Source: Gossypium raimondii (Eukaryota > Streptophyta > Magnoliopsida > Malvales > Malvaceae). Taken from it: a DNA stretch of 64,000 nt. This document shows positions 34,084 through 46,651 of the stretch, in pieces (positions within the stretch are counted from its first letter, which is position 1; each line of letters opens with the position of its first letter). Position numbers and translations under genes: made by a program. The notes beneath the pieces were generated by a model that was not told the origin of the DNA, searched no databases, and saw only the letters and a list, made by a program, of their open reading frames with translations. The stretch lies in contig NC_068569.1 of assembly GCF_025698545.1 (NCBI RefSeq), positions 24,986,001 through 25,050,000 of the forward strand, in the 5' to 3' direction.

Positions 34084-34335
34084 ATGGAGGCTTTTGAAGT
34101 TTTAGGTCATAATAAAAAAAAAAAAGAAAAAATCATGGTAGTTGGTTCTATATTGGATCTCGTTGTATTGGTCGGTGCTCATCATTCTAGTGCTAAAGCG
34201 GGACAAGTAGTAAATTTTTCGCATCGGTAAAAATTTTAGTTTATACTGGTTACACCGATTAGTTCCAGTCAATTTTGATTACAGTGGTCGAAATATGATA
34301 CATGAATAATAGTAAAAATTATAAAATTTTTAACT
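33898..34335. other. AT-rich spacer with (TA)n microsatellite
   Basis: No gene. (TA)11 at 34061-34082. Confidence 0.7.
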
Positions 34336-36133
34336 ATTTATCTAACAACCAATTTTTAGTGGTGACGGAATAGTAGTTTTGAGACCACAAATTTTCCTCG
34401 TATCAACTCATAAATATTATTTTAGAATATTTATAGAGTCATTATAGTCGTATTAAAATTTGGTTAAGAAATATTAATGTTTAGTTAGTTAATTAAAGAA
34501 AAGGACTAAATTGAAAAAGGCGCACAATTTGCTAATTATAGCAATTAGGTGATGAAATAGTGTAATTATTAATTGAGGAAGGACTTAAGTGATAATTAAG
34601 CCCTAAATAATATATTGGGATGACAAATTGATGGATAAGGACAAAATAATGAAATTATAATGGCAAACTTATAATTTAGTTGAAATTAAAACAAAATTAA
34701 GTAAGAAGAAATAGGTTTTCTTCTTCATTTTCTTCTTTTTTCACTGTCGAAACACCATAGAAATAGCTTGGAGAATCGGTTGAGCATGGGAGCTTCCATG
34801 TGAGTTCAATTCTTACCCGTTTCTTGTAATTTTTATGTTTTTGAGATCGTTGTAATTAGGTCCAACTAACCTGTACCTTCGTTTCTGATTCTGTTTAAAA
34901 TTTTGGAAGTTTCCATTGATAAATATTAGATTTTTTTTCTATAAATAACATGGATTTTGATCTTTGATTGTGTTGTGTGATGATTTTGTAAAGTGATTTT
35001 TGTTAAATATTGATTTTAGGATTAAATTGTGAAAATGTCAAAATATTAGGGTTTGATAGTGAATTTTAAGTTTATTAGGGCTGTATGAGGGCCTAGAATA
35101 TTTGGATATATTATTTATTTGAGAAAATTAGTTAATTTGATAGATTAACTAATTAAGGGATTAAATTACAAAATTGTAAAAGTTTGGGGTAATTATGTAA
35201 ATTTGAAAAATAAAAGGGTATTAATAGTAAAATAGATTGGAAATGAAATATATGCTAATAAATGAGTAAATTTTAGATCAAGATCCCGTAGATACTCGTG
35301 AAAAAAGAAAAATAGCAGAATAGTCCCTGAACTTCTACAATTACTACAATTCAGTCCAAGTAAGTTCGTACGGTTAAAATTTAACATTTGTATAAATTTA
35401 TGATTGGTATTATGCATATATTCTATTGTTGGAATGAATATTGTTTGAATTATAATATTAAATTGGATATTCGGTTTGAATTGAATGCGAGATTTGAGTA
35501 CATTCGTGATTTGGTGTATGACAGGGGTTTGGATTGGAGATGGTATTGGAGGGAGATATCGACATTTTACCCAAGTAAATCGGGGTTCAACATTTGTTGT
35601 GAACTCTCGTGTTTTACTTTTTGTTTGTCATGATTGGGTGGATCAACTCTTACGAGCTTTTGTTTAGCTTTTGAGCTTCTGCTGGCGTATTCGGGAGGAC
35701 CAGCTCTTATGAGCTTCTGTTGATGATGTACTCTTACCCGTAAGTCATTTTTCAAATGGAAAAATCTCGGTTGATTTATTTAATGAATTTGAAAGACATG
35801 TAATTTAATTTTGTATTGATTTGAATACGGATGCATTTATCGATTGAAGTTGTGAATGACAGGGAGTTTTCTTGGATGATTTTTATTATTTGATTTATTA
35901 TAGTTAGTTCGGTAAGCTTTTTGTTTATCTCGTCGAACTTACTAAGCTTCATTAAGCTTACTTTTGTTGTTTAATGTGATTGTATATTTTCGGAAGGTTG
36001 GACGATCGGATCGGCACTCAAGTCACACTATTCAGTTTATCTTGGTAGTTTTTGAAACGTTAAATTCGGATTATATGGCATGCATAGGCTCTTGTGCTAT
36101 TTTGGTTAATGTTTGGCTTATGTAAATGTTATG

Positions 36134-37534
36134 TGTTGACACCATTTTTTTGCTAAAACGGGGTTGACTTGGGTTTTAAAAACAAAAACGAAAATGGGAG
36201 TCGCCACCAATCTTTTTGATAAGGTGTGATCGGGCCACCTTGAAAAATGGTTGTTTTTAATAAACGATTTAATTTTTATTAAAACAACGATTTTGGTCTA
36301 TGAAATTAAGAAAAACGGGTTCGGGAGTCGGTTACGTCATTTAGGAAGGATTAGCACCTCGTAACGCCCAAAATTGGTACCTAGTTGATTATTTAATGTC
36401 TTGATGTCGAAAATTGAAATTTGAAGAATTTTTAAAAATACGATCCTTGTATTAAAATGTTGAAAATGTTTGAGTAAAAGGGGCATATTTCACGTTAATC
36501 GGGGAATAGAATCATATCCAGTAAGTTAGGACACAATGTCTCAAATTCCCGATATGCGAATGAATGCCAAAATTTTACTTATTTAAAAGATTATTTTATT
36601 ATCTCGGGTTTGGAAAAACGAATCATGCCCAGTAAGTTAGGACACGATCTTTTCTTAATTCCCTAGATCGTTTTAAAATTTGAGTTTGAAAAGATTCGTG
36701 TATTTAGATTTATTATAAAAATCGAAACCCAGTAAGTTAGGGTACAATTTTTTCGAATCTAAACACGAAACGCCATTTTTTAAACAAATGTTGTTGTCGA
36801 ATGAAATGAAATACGAAAACCACAGTAAAAATGCGAAAGCTGATAAAATCATAATGCACGCAGAAGTATGAAAATGATGCGGGCAATAGCAGCAATACAA
36901 AATAAATAGAAGTCATACTTACAATTATAGAAAAACATTACATATACAAATAAATTAAAATATTTATTCAAAATAATATAGAAAATGAAATAAATGAGCA
37001 ATAAATACAAAATAAAACAATAGTAAGGAATAGAAATATAATGCATATATATATACGTATATTGAAATTATAAAGTACAAAAAATACATATAAGCAGGTA
37101 TTAATGTGTTTATGAAAATGAAAATATGGATATATACATATATATATATATATATAAATAATTTAAAATGTATGAAAATATGTAAGTGCATATAAGTTAT
37201 AAAAATAGGTACGTATGTATATGTATATATAGATTATAAAAGGGTGGGTACATATATAGGTATGCGTGTACATACAAATATAAAAGGTTATGGGAACATA
37301 TATGTACATAGAGCATAAAGTATCAAATATAAATAATATATAAGTACATATATACAAAAACAAATAAAGATATGTACGGATACATTGTAAAACAAATAAA
37401 AATATGTGTAAACATATGTAATACAAAAGCCTGTATATTATAAAAGACATATGTACATATATATATAAATAGCAACACCTAAAGTTTTAAAAAGGGGTAC
37501 GAGTAAATGAATAATAGTTATTAGTAATAATAAC

Positions 37535-37580
<46 letters not shown>

Positions 37581-38942
37581 GATAATATATTAAAGAAAAT
37601 GATGAAAATGTTAAAAAGGGGACTAAATCGGAGTAAAGTCTAAAATATGGGTCGGAATCGAAATAAAAACAAAAAGGGACTAAGTTATGTAACGCACCGA
37701 AATACAGGGGACCAAAATGATAAATACCCCGAAGCTGCAAAACGCTACGCTTAGACGTGGACTAAAATGAACCAAGAATAAAAATTTGTGGCTGAATCGA
37801 AAATATGCGGAAAACTTCCATGGAAGCGCTATAAAATCAAAAGGACTAATTGCGAAAATATTCCATTTTAAGAAAGCACGCGGATCCTACCCTGGGTCGG
37901 GTCACACGCGCGGGTTGAGGGCCTTTAAACGGCGCCGTTTCGTTTAGGGTATTTAAAACCAATTTTCCTTAAAAAAATTCATTTCTAGGGTTTCCTTTTT
38001 TAAAAAACTGCAGAAGAAAGAAAAAAGATCATTCTTCTCTCAACTCCCCCCATCGTCGGTCAAATGGGCCACCGTCGACCCCGCCGTGAGCGGTGGTCAG
38101 AAGCCCAAACGTCGGTCTTTTAAACCCTGCTTCAAGGACCAACTGAAGACCAAGTCTTCATGGCCTTGGGGTCGCGAGAGAAAAATCAAATCGCTGCCTT
38201 CCCCGCCCAATTTCGGTGACCCGAAGTAGGACTCCGGCGACGACGCTTGCGAGGCGATTCAGGTAAGGTTCTTTCTCCCCTTTTTTTTTTAAAAAATAAA
38301 TAAGTAAATAAATAAACCCTAAATAAATGGTGACCTTTCGGCCTCAACGCCCCTTCAATCACGGTCCAAGCGAAACCTTAAAGGCTTTCGTGACCCCGAC
38401 GAACGGAGAAGATCTCCGACGGTGGTCTATGGCCGATCCTCAGGTACGTTTCAAAACCTCTTTTCTATATTTATTTTGGTTATTATTCTTATCTATAACA
38501 GTGTAAAAAAGCATAATAAAAAAAGAAGCAGAGGCGCGAAGTAAAAAAATCAACCTTGATACTTTGATTGCTTTCGTTCTCTGTTTTTATTCCTTTTTTT
38601 TCAGATTACATTTTTCTTCAGGCTTTATAGCCGATTACAAAGGTTCTCTCTTTTTCTCTGTGTTTTTGTCCTCTTTTGGCTTTGTTTTGCAGGGTTAGGC
38701 AAGGTCAACGGAGGTGACCTTGCCATTTCGGTGCAAAGGGGAGGCAGACCTCGGGACGAAGCACCTCGGGTGGCCCGAAAAGGGGGGAACGGCGCGAGAG
38801 GGGAGGGAACCCTAGGGTTCTCTGGTGTTTGCTTGATTTTGGGCTCCAATGAGCCTTCTATGTTTTTTAGAATTTGGGCCGTTTTAGGTCTGTTGTAAAT
38901 GGGTTATTTAATTTTGGGCCCGGGCTTAAATTGAGTCCTACA
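36134..38942 (+). mobile_element. Solo LTR (family T), complete, nested
   Basis: It is 2809 bp, TGTTGACACC...GAGTCCTACA, with exact TSDs TTATG at 36129-36133 and 38943-38947. It shares its right half with 1-1375. It contains GGGAGTCGCCACC near the start, repeated CCCAGTAAGTTAGGRCACRAT words (about 36518, 36630 and 36730), a long TA-rich low-complexity tract (about 36880-37470) and a GGCGCCGTTT motif near 37931. No proteins. Confidence 0.9.
37537..37578. repeat. (TAA)14 microsatellite
   Basis: Perfect trinucleotide run inside the family T LTR. Confidence 0.95.
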
Positions 38943-39380
38943 TTATGAATGATATTTTGTGCAAATAACCAATTTGCAAAGGGTATGAGAATGAGGTATA
39001 GTTGTTATGCTTGTATGTGTGGCTTACATATATTTGATGTATTGTGGTTGTGGTAACTTTGTTAGTTATTTTGATTTGGTATTGCTTGAATGAGTTGATG
39101 AATTACATAAATGTGTATTTTGAGATTAAATTGTATATAATTGTGGTACCAATGAAGGTACATCGGTTAGGCACATATTAGGTTGGTTTTGATGTGTTTT
39201 TGACCCGATTAATGTCAATTTTGATTTTGTATTTTAGTTAGTATTTGAGTTTCTTAAGGTCCAAGCAATTTGATTATGTTTGTATTAATGTTTGATTTGA
39301 ATGATTTACTATTCCGTCGTCCTGTAATACTCCATAACCTTATTTTGACAACGAATACGGGTTAGGGATGTTACAATTTA

Positions 39381-40849
39381 CTATTGTCAGACTGAGGAGG
39401 CCTCAAAATTTAGAGGAAATCTCATTTTTCCTTAGAAATTTTTTAAAAATTTAATTAGGCCTTCTCAACATTTTTGAAAATTTTCAATTCTTCCTTAAAT
39501 TTTTTTTAATTTTAATTAAACTCTCTTAATTTTTTTTAAAAAAATTCTCATTAAACTTATAAAATTTTTGAAAATTTTATTAGGCCCCAAAATTTAGTCC
39601 CAAGATCTACCATTGACTATTATTATTATAAAATTAATTAGAATGTATTGACCAATCAAAAACCTTTTAAACTTTGAATTTTTGGGACATACTTTCACAT
39701 TTAAAATATAAAACTAAAATATAATAATAATAAAATTCACTCACTCAATTATCAAAGAAAAAAATCCCCACTCAACCTTCAGTTTCTTTTTTCTTGTTAA
39801 TTTTGGTTTTATTGAATGATGTATTTTATTTGTGGAGTTTATTAATGAGTATTTTATATAATTGATGAATATTTTATATTTAAATTTTATTCAGGATAAT
39901 TTATTTGATATTTCTAAATATTTTCATATACAACAAGACATCGAAACGAATCGGTACCAAAACTTATCAGTTCTAGTAGAAAAATAATGCGATCACCGCA
40001 TGCAAAGATCTTGATTATTTTAGGCAAAAGAGAAAATATGAGAAGGTAGAAAATTAAAACAAATAAAATAAATTGAATTTATTTTGTTTTTTAATTTATT
40101 AATATTATATAATTTTCTTATAAGTAATTTTCAAATATAATATATTAATTATATAAATATAAAATGAAAATATTTTATACTTTAAAGAATATTATTTTAA
40201 CACACTTACAAATAATATTTTGTTTAACTTTTAATTATATTTAATATAGTAAATTATAAGAAAAATTAATACAATATTTATATATTTTAGTTTTATCCAA
40301 TGTTATTTATAAATTTTGTATTAATTTATTTTATATTTTATTATTAAATATAATTAATTTACATTTATATAAAATATATTTTTTTATAATTATACGGTAA
40401 AAATGTTTTTTTTTTCTAGTTACTCCTTGCGTATTCCCTATCAGTATTTTATCCAACCAAATATTGTAATTGTTGAAGGTAGTGTTTAGCTATCCATGGT
40501 TCTCTTTTATCTATGGTCCTTCCTTTTGTTTGCTTAAAGATGGAAAATTATGTTATAACAGCACCATCAGAGGAATTAGAAGTTGTTTTTAAAGTTTTCT
40601 TTCATCTTTTGGAAATTTGAAGAACATTGAGATGGTTTTAAGTCGAATGTTTGATAATACAATCATTGCCATGGATATTGGGTTGCCCTGCTGGAATGTA
40701 ATAACATTGTACTTTGCATCTTTAGTTTTGCTGTAGCTAAATGTTTCATTAACAAGATTGAGAATTTTCCAGTTTTCGTTTTCCTTTTTGGACATCTACT
40801 TTTCATCCTTTATTACAGGGAAATAGAGAGTGAAGCCTCTGAAAGTGGA
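39381..40849. other. AT-rich intergenic sequence
   Basis: Begins with repeat-like GGCCT/AATTTT sequence (39385-39610), the reverse of the unit at 21780, then AT-rich DNA. No gene. Confidence 0.4.
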
Positions 40850-41500
40850 TAAATATAAAATAATTGCAGTAGTGGACATTTCGAGTAGCAATGGCTCTTG
40901 GAGGCAGTGCTTGCAAAGAAGTCGTTGAGGCTCATTCCCCTGTTGCAGATAATGACATAGCTTCAACAACATTTGTGAGTAATACTACTAGTACTACTAC
41001 AACAACGAAAAGTGCTGTTAGTATGGTTGGAAAACATGGAGCACGGGGGTGTCTTAAGGCGGAGGCCTCCAAGGGAGAATGTGCAATCGAAGAAATCTAA
41101 GCCCTCCAATGCATGAGTGCAAAGAAAGGAGTGAATTAAGTGTCCACATCGTGGAAGTAAAGGAACCGAGAGTGAAGGTTATGAGAGTTGCGATGGTTGA
41201 GAGAAGCCGAGGGTAGAAGTTGTGGCATAGTGACCCCAAAGAAGTCACTCACGTAGAAGGCATCGATACATATAATCAACAACGAGGGCATTGCTAGAAC
41301 GAGTGGGGAGAATATCACGAACTACCCATGAATAAAGCTATCCAAAGAACTAGATCAAGTCTGAAATGATGCAAGCACAAGAAAACCGAGTCAAAAGATT
41401 CTTGGATTATCCCGAAAGACTTTAGAACTCTAGAGAAGGGACTAAATCTTTGTAGAACTAATTAGAATTAAGCTAGTTGTCATTGGAACCAAGCCTAAAG
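40850..41500 (+). other. Low-repeat block with a short ORF, unassigned
   Basis: An ATG at 40891 opens 69 codons (MALGGSACKEVVEAHSPVAD start, Thr/Ser-rich middle) to a stop at 41098. The GC content is higher than its surroundings. I recognise no domain. It may be a gene relic. Confidence 0.15.
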
Positions 41501-41839
41501 CTGCACGTGGCCTGTTATACATATAATCAGTTATTTACTCAGGATTGAGATAAGTCGCACAAAAACCCAAACCCAATAGATTGAAGTCGAATGTTTTAGA
41601 TAATGTCCTTGAGAAAGAGGTGTTAGATCGAATTTGTCAAAATTAACTTATAAATTTTTAGGAGAGCCAAATTGCATTTTTCTTTTTTAAAAAGTTTAAA
41701 TCATAATTTTATCATTTTAGGAGGGATAAAATATAATTCTATAATATATTAATATATTAATTTATAAATTTATAATTTTTCTGATTTTAGAAAGGCTTAA
41801 GTGCAATTTTTCATTTTAAGAAAGGTAGGTTGGCCTGTG

Positions 41840-42414
41840 TGTCACGACTTTTCGTCGTGCAATCCGTGCAATTTGAGGCAATTTCTTCGATTCCAATGAA
41901 CCTAAATCAGCCTAATTTTCAAAATTGAGAAGACACTGAAATAAATCGAAAGCAAACTCAGAAAAAGAAGAAACTACGAACAAAGAAAACCACAAAAAAT
42001 GAGTGCACACTAAGTGTTTGATTAAATACTATCAATATATATTTCTTTTAACTTAGAAAGGATGAGGTGGTTGCAAATGAAGGAAGACATCTATTTATAG
42101 TTAAACTCTTCAAATTCAACGGTACAGATTAATTTACATCAACAGCTAAAATTAGTTTTCATCTATACAATAAGAGAGTCTTACGGAATTTAAATTCTAT
42201 ACATGTTTATCCTTTAAGATTTACAAGAATTATCATGATAAAATACAATTTACTGGAGTCTTTCAATTCAACCAAGATTCAAGTGATGGGTTTTTGCTTA
42301 TATTCCACGAATCGGGTCAATTTAAGTAAATCAAATGAGTCCCAATTCATTTGTTGATGTCTACGGAACTTTCTATGCGAATTGGTTACGAGTTTTGATC
42401 CTCCGCCTGTGATA
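41840..42414 (-). mobile_element. LTR of family F, copy 1
   Basis: About 575 bp, collinear with 52055-52625: AAGCAAACTCA, GCACA(C/T)AA, CTATTTATAGTTAA and TTTATCCTTTAAGAT occur in the same order. CTATTTATAG read on the minus strand gives TATAAATAG, a TATA-like promoter element. No clear TSD. Confidence 0.6.
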
Positions 42415-42659
42415 TTGACCCGTGAAGGAGGATGTTATTTAATTTAAAGGGAGTCATTCGGGTAAATTTTTTGTTGGCCGACACTTATCTGCAATTTCGG
42501 ATGGCTGCTGGGATGCTCAATTTCATTTGGAGTTTAGAGATCTGCCGTGGTAAACTATGTTATAGTAACCTGGAAAATATGAAAATAAAGGTGTGTAAGG
42601 CTAATTGAGCAAAAAACCTGTAACAGCTTTGATTTTGTCCTAAGTTTTAATGACTTTTT

Positions 42660-43150
42660 GAGATATGTAAGGGGAAGCAGAGGACATAGCAAGGGGTTGG
42701 GATGGTGTTTACCACCGAGAGGGGAGGACTAAATGAAACAAGAATGCTGCTGTTGATAATAATTCAGGTGTAGCAGCAACGGGTGGTCTACTTCAATGGG
42801 TATAATCAGGGTCTTGGTTTTGGTCGAAATGTTGGGCCTGGACCCGTGCTAAAAGTAGAGCTTCTGTCAGTAATGGATGGCTTGGCAAATGGATTTAGGA
42901 AGATCATTTTAGAGAGTGATAGCTTTACAGGCTGTGCAGTTGGTTATTTCTGTGTCAGCTTGGATAATACCTACAACATGATGTGCTGCGATGGCGGTGG
43001 GAGATGGGAGTGAGACGAGAATAATCAACCTGCTGCCAAGTTTTCTATGAAGGTGATTGCAGCGTTGATGGTCTATGAATGGAGATGGTCCTTGCTGTCA
43101 AATGATACTGTTGGTTATGTTGTTCAATCATTTTGTTCCGCTGAGTATAT
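42660..43150 (+). pseudogene. RNase H-like (RVT_3) domain relic
   Basis: The frame at 42783-43013 contains GFGRNVGPGPVLKVELLSVMDGLANGFRKIILESDS (about residues 12-47). The pattern is that of the plant RNase H-like domain of non-LTR elements: G-F-x-R-N then E-L-x-S/A-x-x-D-G-L then I-I-L-E-S-D. Sequence on both sides is frame-broken. No other LINE domain was seen nearby. A degraded host RNase H-like gene is possible. Confidence 0.5.
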
Positions 43151-43516
43151 TTGAGTATGCACAAGTGAATTGAAGAGTACAAGATGTCACTTCGTAGCAT
43201 TTATTTGGCAAGGAGGACAAATCCAAGCCTGGGAACGGAATCTATTTTCTCTTAAATCATTTTGGCTTTAACATTCAATATTTAGTCAATACTATTCGAA
43301 GCTCTGACCCATTTTAAAACAACAATTTTGGTTTTAAAAATTGCTTTCTGAATCTAATATTTTTGTCATCACTCCCAAATTTCGGATTTTGAACAGAATA
43401 GGATATTACTATTATGATCTTCAACACAAAAAAGAAAAATGGTAATACTATTGTATAATATATAGGTCTAGAAGTAAATAAGAAATTACAGAGCTAGGTG
43501 CAAAGAAACCAGTGTT

Positions 43517-43522
43517 TTTATT
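43517..43522 (-). terminator. Possible polyadenylation signal of NHL6-like gene
   Basis: AATAAA on the minus strand, about 145 bp past the stop codon. Confidence 0.45.
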
Positions 43523-43664
43523 TTATAATATGGAGGACAAAACCTCATAAAAATCCTCCATTCTTATGGCAATACCAATATTAAAGAAAATAAACAAAAA
43601 AATGTGGATCAAGTAATATAAATGATATATTATATCCCAACCCCCATGGCCGTAGTTATAAACT

Positions 43665-44441
43665 CTAAAGTCTAAGCCTAAAGCTGCAACTACTGCTGGA
43701 AATTCTGATGGCATTGTTAGCAGATAAAGCATTCACCACAAGGCGGCACCTAATCCTGAACTTCATTTTCATGAGCTTTAAGCTCCCAAGCTTAACCCTC
43801 ACAGTCTGTTTAGCCCTCAGCCTCAAAGGTATGTTCCCCGTCATCTGCTGCTGCTGTTGCAGTGCCGTCAGCAACACTGTACCGTTCTGGACTTGCCCTG
43901 TCATCGGCAATACCAGCACGGTCGTGTTCCGATGACCTTGGTAGAATTTGGGTAACGCCCCTTCACATAGTTGGGTTTCATTGTACCATACGGTTATATG
44001 ACTACCTCCGTCATAATATATTCCGATTCTTTTATTGGGGTTTCTGGCGGTGATGTTAACATCGAAGCTAGCAGATAAGCTGGAATTCACTGAGCTGAGA
44101 TCGAACTGCGTAACCCGCAGGCCGTCGATAGAATACTTGGGTAGCTTTGGTCGGAAAACAAGGAATAAGATGCCGACGATAATCCCCAGAATGACGATCA
44201 GAAGCAAGAGAAGAGACAGCGTCCAACACATGCACCTGCAACAACAGCTTCTTCTTTTCTTGGGAGCTGTCGAATGCTTAACAGGAGATGGGCCATGGGA
44301 CTGGGAGTTGAGTGGATGTTGCTCGACAGGGTCACCGGTATCGGATTTAGAAGTGGCTAGAGGAACCAAGGGAGCACTGGGGGAGGCTTCTGGCGGCGCT
44401 TCCACGTCTGGGACGGGATGGATTTTCTGTTGGTCCGCCAT
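43665..44441 (-). CDS. NHL6: NDR1/HIN1-like protein 6-type membrane protein (LEA_2 family)
   Basis: Single-exon gene, 258 aa. The protein is predicted to be anchored in the plasma membrane; Arabidopsis NHL6 is linked to abscisic-acid-dependent responses to salt and osmotic stress. The N-terminal cytosolic part (1-60) is Pro/Ser-rich, then KKRR and a Cys cluster (CCCRCMC, 66-72, likely S-acylated). One hydrophobic segment lies at about 74-97. The extracellular LEA_2/WHy domain follows, with NPNKRIGIYYDGG and VWYNETQLCEGALPKFYQGH near 124-160, several N-glycosylation sequons and the conserved C-terminal SCSFRLRL. ATG 44441 (MADQQK) is the start; the frame is open five codons further to a TTG, which I do not use. 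A TATA-like word is 55-65 bp upstream. Length and motif order fit NHL6 end to end. Confidence 0.95.
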   Translation of the reverse strand: MADQQKIHPVPDVEAPPEASPSAPLVPLATSKSDTGDPVEQHPLNSQSHGPSPVKHSTAPKKRRSCCCRCMCWTLSLLLLLIVILGIIVGILFLVFRPKLPKYSIDGLRVTQFDLSSVNSSLSASFDVNITARNPNKRIGIYYDGGSHITVWYNETQLCEGALPKFYQGHRNTTVLVLPMTGQVQNGTVLLTALQQQQQMTGNIPLRLRAKQTVRVKLGSLKLMKMKFRIRCRLVVNALSANNAIRISSSSCSFRLRL

Positions 44442-44494
44442 TGATGATGTACTCAATTCAATTCAATTCAATTCAAGCCTCTAAGGGAAGGTAA

Positions 44495-44504
44495 CCATAT
44501 AAAT
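44495..44504 (-). promoter_or_regulatory. TATA-like box of NHL6-type gene
   Basis: ATTTATATGG on the minus strand, about 55 bp upstream of the ATG. Four copies of the 5-bp unit GAATT lie between it and the start. Confidence 0.4.
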
Positions 44505-46474
44505 TATTTTTGTAAAATGAACCTTGAGAAAAATAGAATTAATATAGAGCAGGGGAAGGAAGCTATTGATTAAGTCATACGATAGAAGCTTCCTTTATTT
44601 GACTTTTTTCCAAATGACGAAGTTTTGATCCAAATATTCACCTAATGGTCCGCATTCATATTACAATCCTTTTGTAATTAAAATATATATTATATTTAAT
44701 AATTTCTTTGGATGAAATATTTACAATTATTTATATTTCCTTTTAATTATTAAATAAGAAAATATTGTGTTTTAGCTTGTTCAATTCATATCCTCTCATA
44801 TTGATAACAATACCGTATCAATTCATTATTTTATTAAAATTTTTAATACAACATAAATTACCATCTCACATAAAAAATTTGTGAGTTAGAAACAGATTGG
44901 GAATTCAGAATTGTTATAAAATTGACTGTAGACCAAGTTGAACCACGTGGATGGTAAATCAGCACTAATTTTATTTTTATATTTTTGAATTTGGGAAATC
45001 AGCACATAGACTTCGGATTTGTTAAAGGTTGGACATCAGGTTTTTCATATGATAATAATCATAATTCTAATGGTCAAAATTTTCTATTAATCCTTGTCTT
45101 ATAAAAATGTTTTAAATTTAGTCCTCGTACTTTAATTTGATCAATTTTAGTCCTGTACTTTTCAAATTTTGAAATTTTAATTTTGGCTGTTTGTTTAAAT
45201 TCAATTACTAGTTATGCAATACACATACTGTTGTAGATTGTTAATCCATTAATTAATTTTTTAGTGAGAAATATGTGGAAATAATAAGCATATGATAATA
45301 TGTTTAACACATCGATTTAGAAATAAAATAAAATTAATTCAATGAATTTAACAGTTATCATATGGTGATAACTAAAATTTAAAAAGCACATGGCATAAAA
45401 ATAACCAAATTAAATTGTAGTAATTCACAATTTTTACAAAGTATAAGGACTAATAGCAGAATTTAACAAATTATAATAGTCAAATTGGACAAAATAGAAG
45501 CCTGTACTTGAACTAATGACACATATCGAACTTAATGTTGAAAAAAGGAATAAAAAGTAGAGAAAATTACAAAATATTTGTTGAGGATGGCATCAACTAC
45601 TTGGAAGGGGGAGCCATAACTCAAAGGAGCCGCCTTCAAAATTGAATATTTAGGACAATCTTTGATGAATAGCTTTCTTTTGGGGATTTTCTTCTGTGGT
45701 TCCATTTTATGTTATTATTTATTTAACATCTTTAGCTTTTATTTAAGTGGAAAACGAAGACCATGATGTCATGACTCTTAATAAAAGCTTGCTTCCATTT
45801 TCAACTTTGAATATTTTTCATTATAAGGTTTAGTACTTTTCAGAAGGATAGCATGACATTTCATAATTCAAGTTTAAAATAATGAGTCGAATATAAATAG
45901 AATTGCAAGCTTAATGTTTAACTTTAAGGAATAAAATTTCTTAAGCTTCAAGTAACTTTTAATAATTTCGGTTTAAACCCAAATTAATAAATAATTATAG
46001 ACATGATTTAATATTCGTGATGAATAATGTGGATTCGAATATTTACAAATATTTAACTTATTTCAGTATTTGTACAGTTTTTTATCAAGTTCAGACATTC
46101 AACAAATAATTTCATTAATTCAAATTTGGACTATAAACGAAATCTAGTTTTAAAGTAAATTGGAATTTGGAGAAGTGTATGTTGGAGATAGGTCACTTGG
46201 CATGGTAAAAAGCAAAATGTTGTTTAAAGTAGTGCAGAGGCTGATATTTAGATCAGTTGCTCATGGAGTTTGTGAAGTGTTGGGGATTACAAGGTGTATT
46301 GGGACAGCAAAGTAGCAATCTCCATTGTTCGTAATCAAAATTTTCATGATAGAACTAAAAACATTAAAAGTTGATACATCCAGTGTTGTATTCATTTTTC
46401 TTTCTTAGATAGACAAAATTTTCTTTGCCGTTTCGGCCTTAAAAATCTGACCCTGAAACAGCAAAATGTATCAT
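44505..46474. other. Intergenic sequence between NHL6-like gene and invertase gene
   Basis: AT-rich. No gene and no defined repeat found. Confidence 0.5.
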
Positions 46475-46480
46475 TTTATT
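46475..46480 (-). terminator. Possible polyadenylation signal of invertase gene
   Basis: AATAAA on the minus strand, about 172 bp past the stop codon. Confidence 0.45.
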
Positions 46481-46651
46481 ATAAATGTAAAGAAAAACCA
46501 GCTACTATACACAAATAATCCAACTTTTGATCATACCCTAAATAGGCAAATGCCAAAGAATAGTGTTATAATGAAATTTGAAGGTCCTCTTACCTTCCGT
46601 CTGTTTTGTCCCCTCTACTCATCCACGTTTTGTTTTGTTAGTTTAGAGTGT

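Larger units (their letters stand above)
34341..39375 (+). mobile_element. Solo LTR (family A2) interrupted by a family T solo LTR
   Basis: The TSD ATTTA is at 34336-34340 and 39376-39380. It begins TCTAACAACCAATTTTTAG (TG mutated to TC) and ends GGGTTAGGGATGTTACA. Its own length is 2221 bp without the nested copy. An AGCTCTTATGAGCTTCTG motif near 35700 is the reverse complement of the array unit in the LTR at 8337, placing both in subfamily A2. No internal genes. Confidence 0.85.

Noticed and set aside
37163..37740. Tyr/Ile/Leu-rich minus-strand frames
   Set aside because: They arise from TA-rich low-complexity DNA and a (TAA)n run inside the family T LTR.
44442..44456. Upstream TTG start for the NHL6-like gene
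   Set aside because: Plant nuclear genes start at ATG here; MADQQK aligns with the family N-terminus.
43708..44484. Plus-strand ORFs opposite the NHL6-like gene
   Set aside because: Antisense shadows of a gene whose minus-strand product matches its family end to end.
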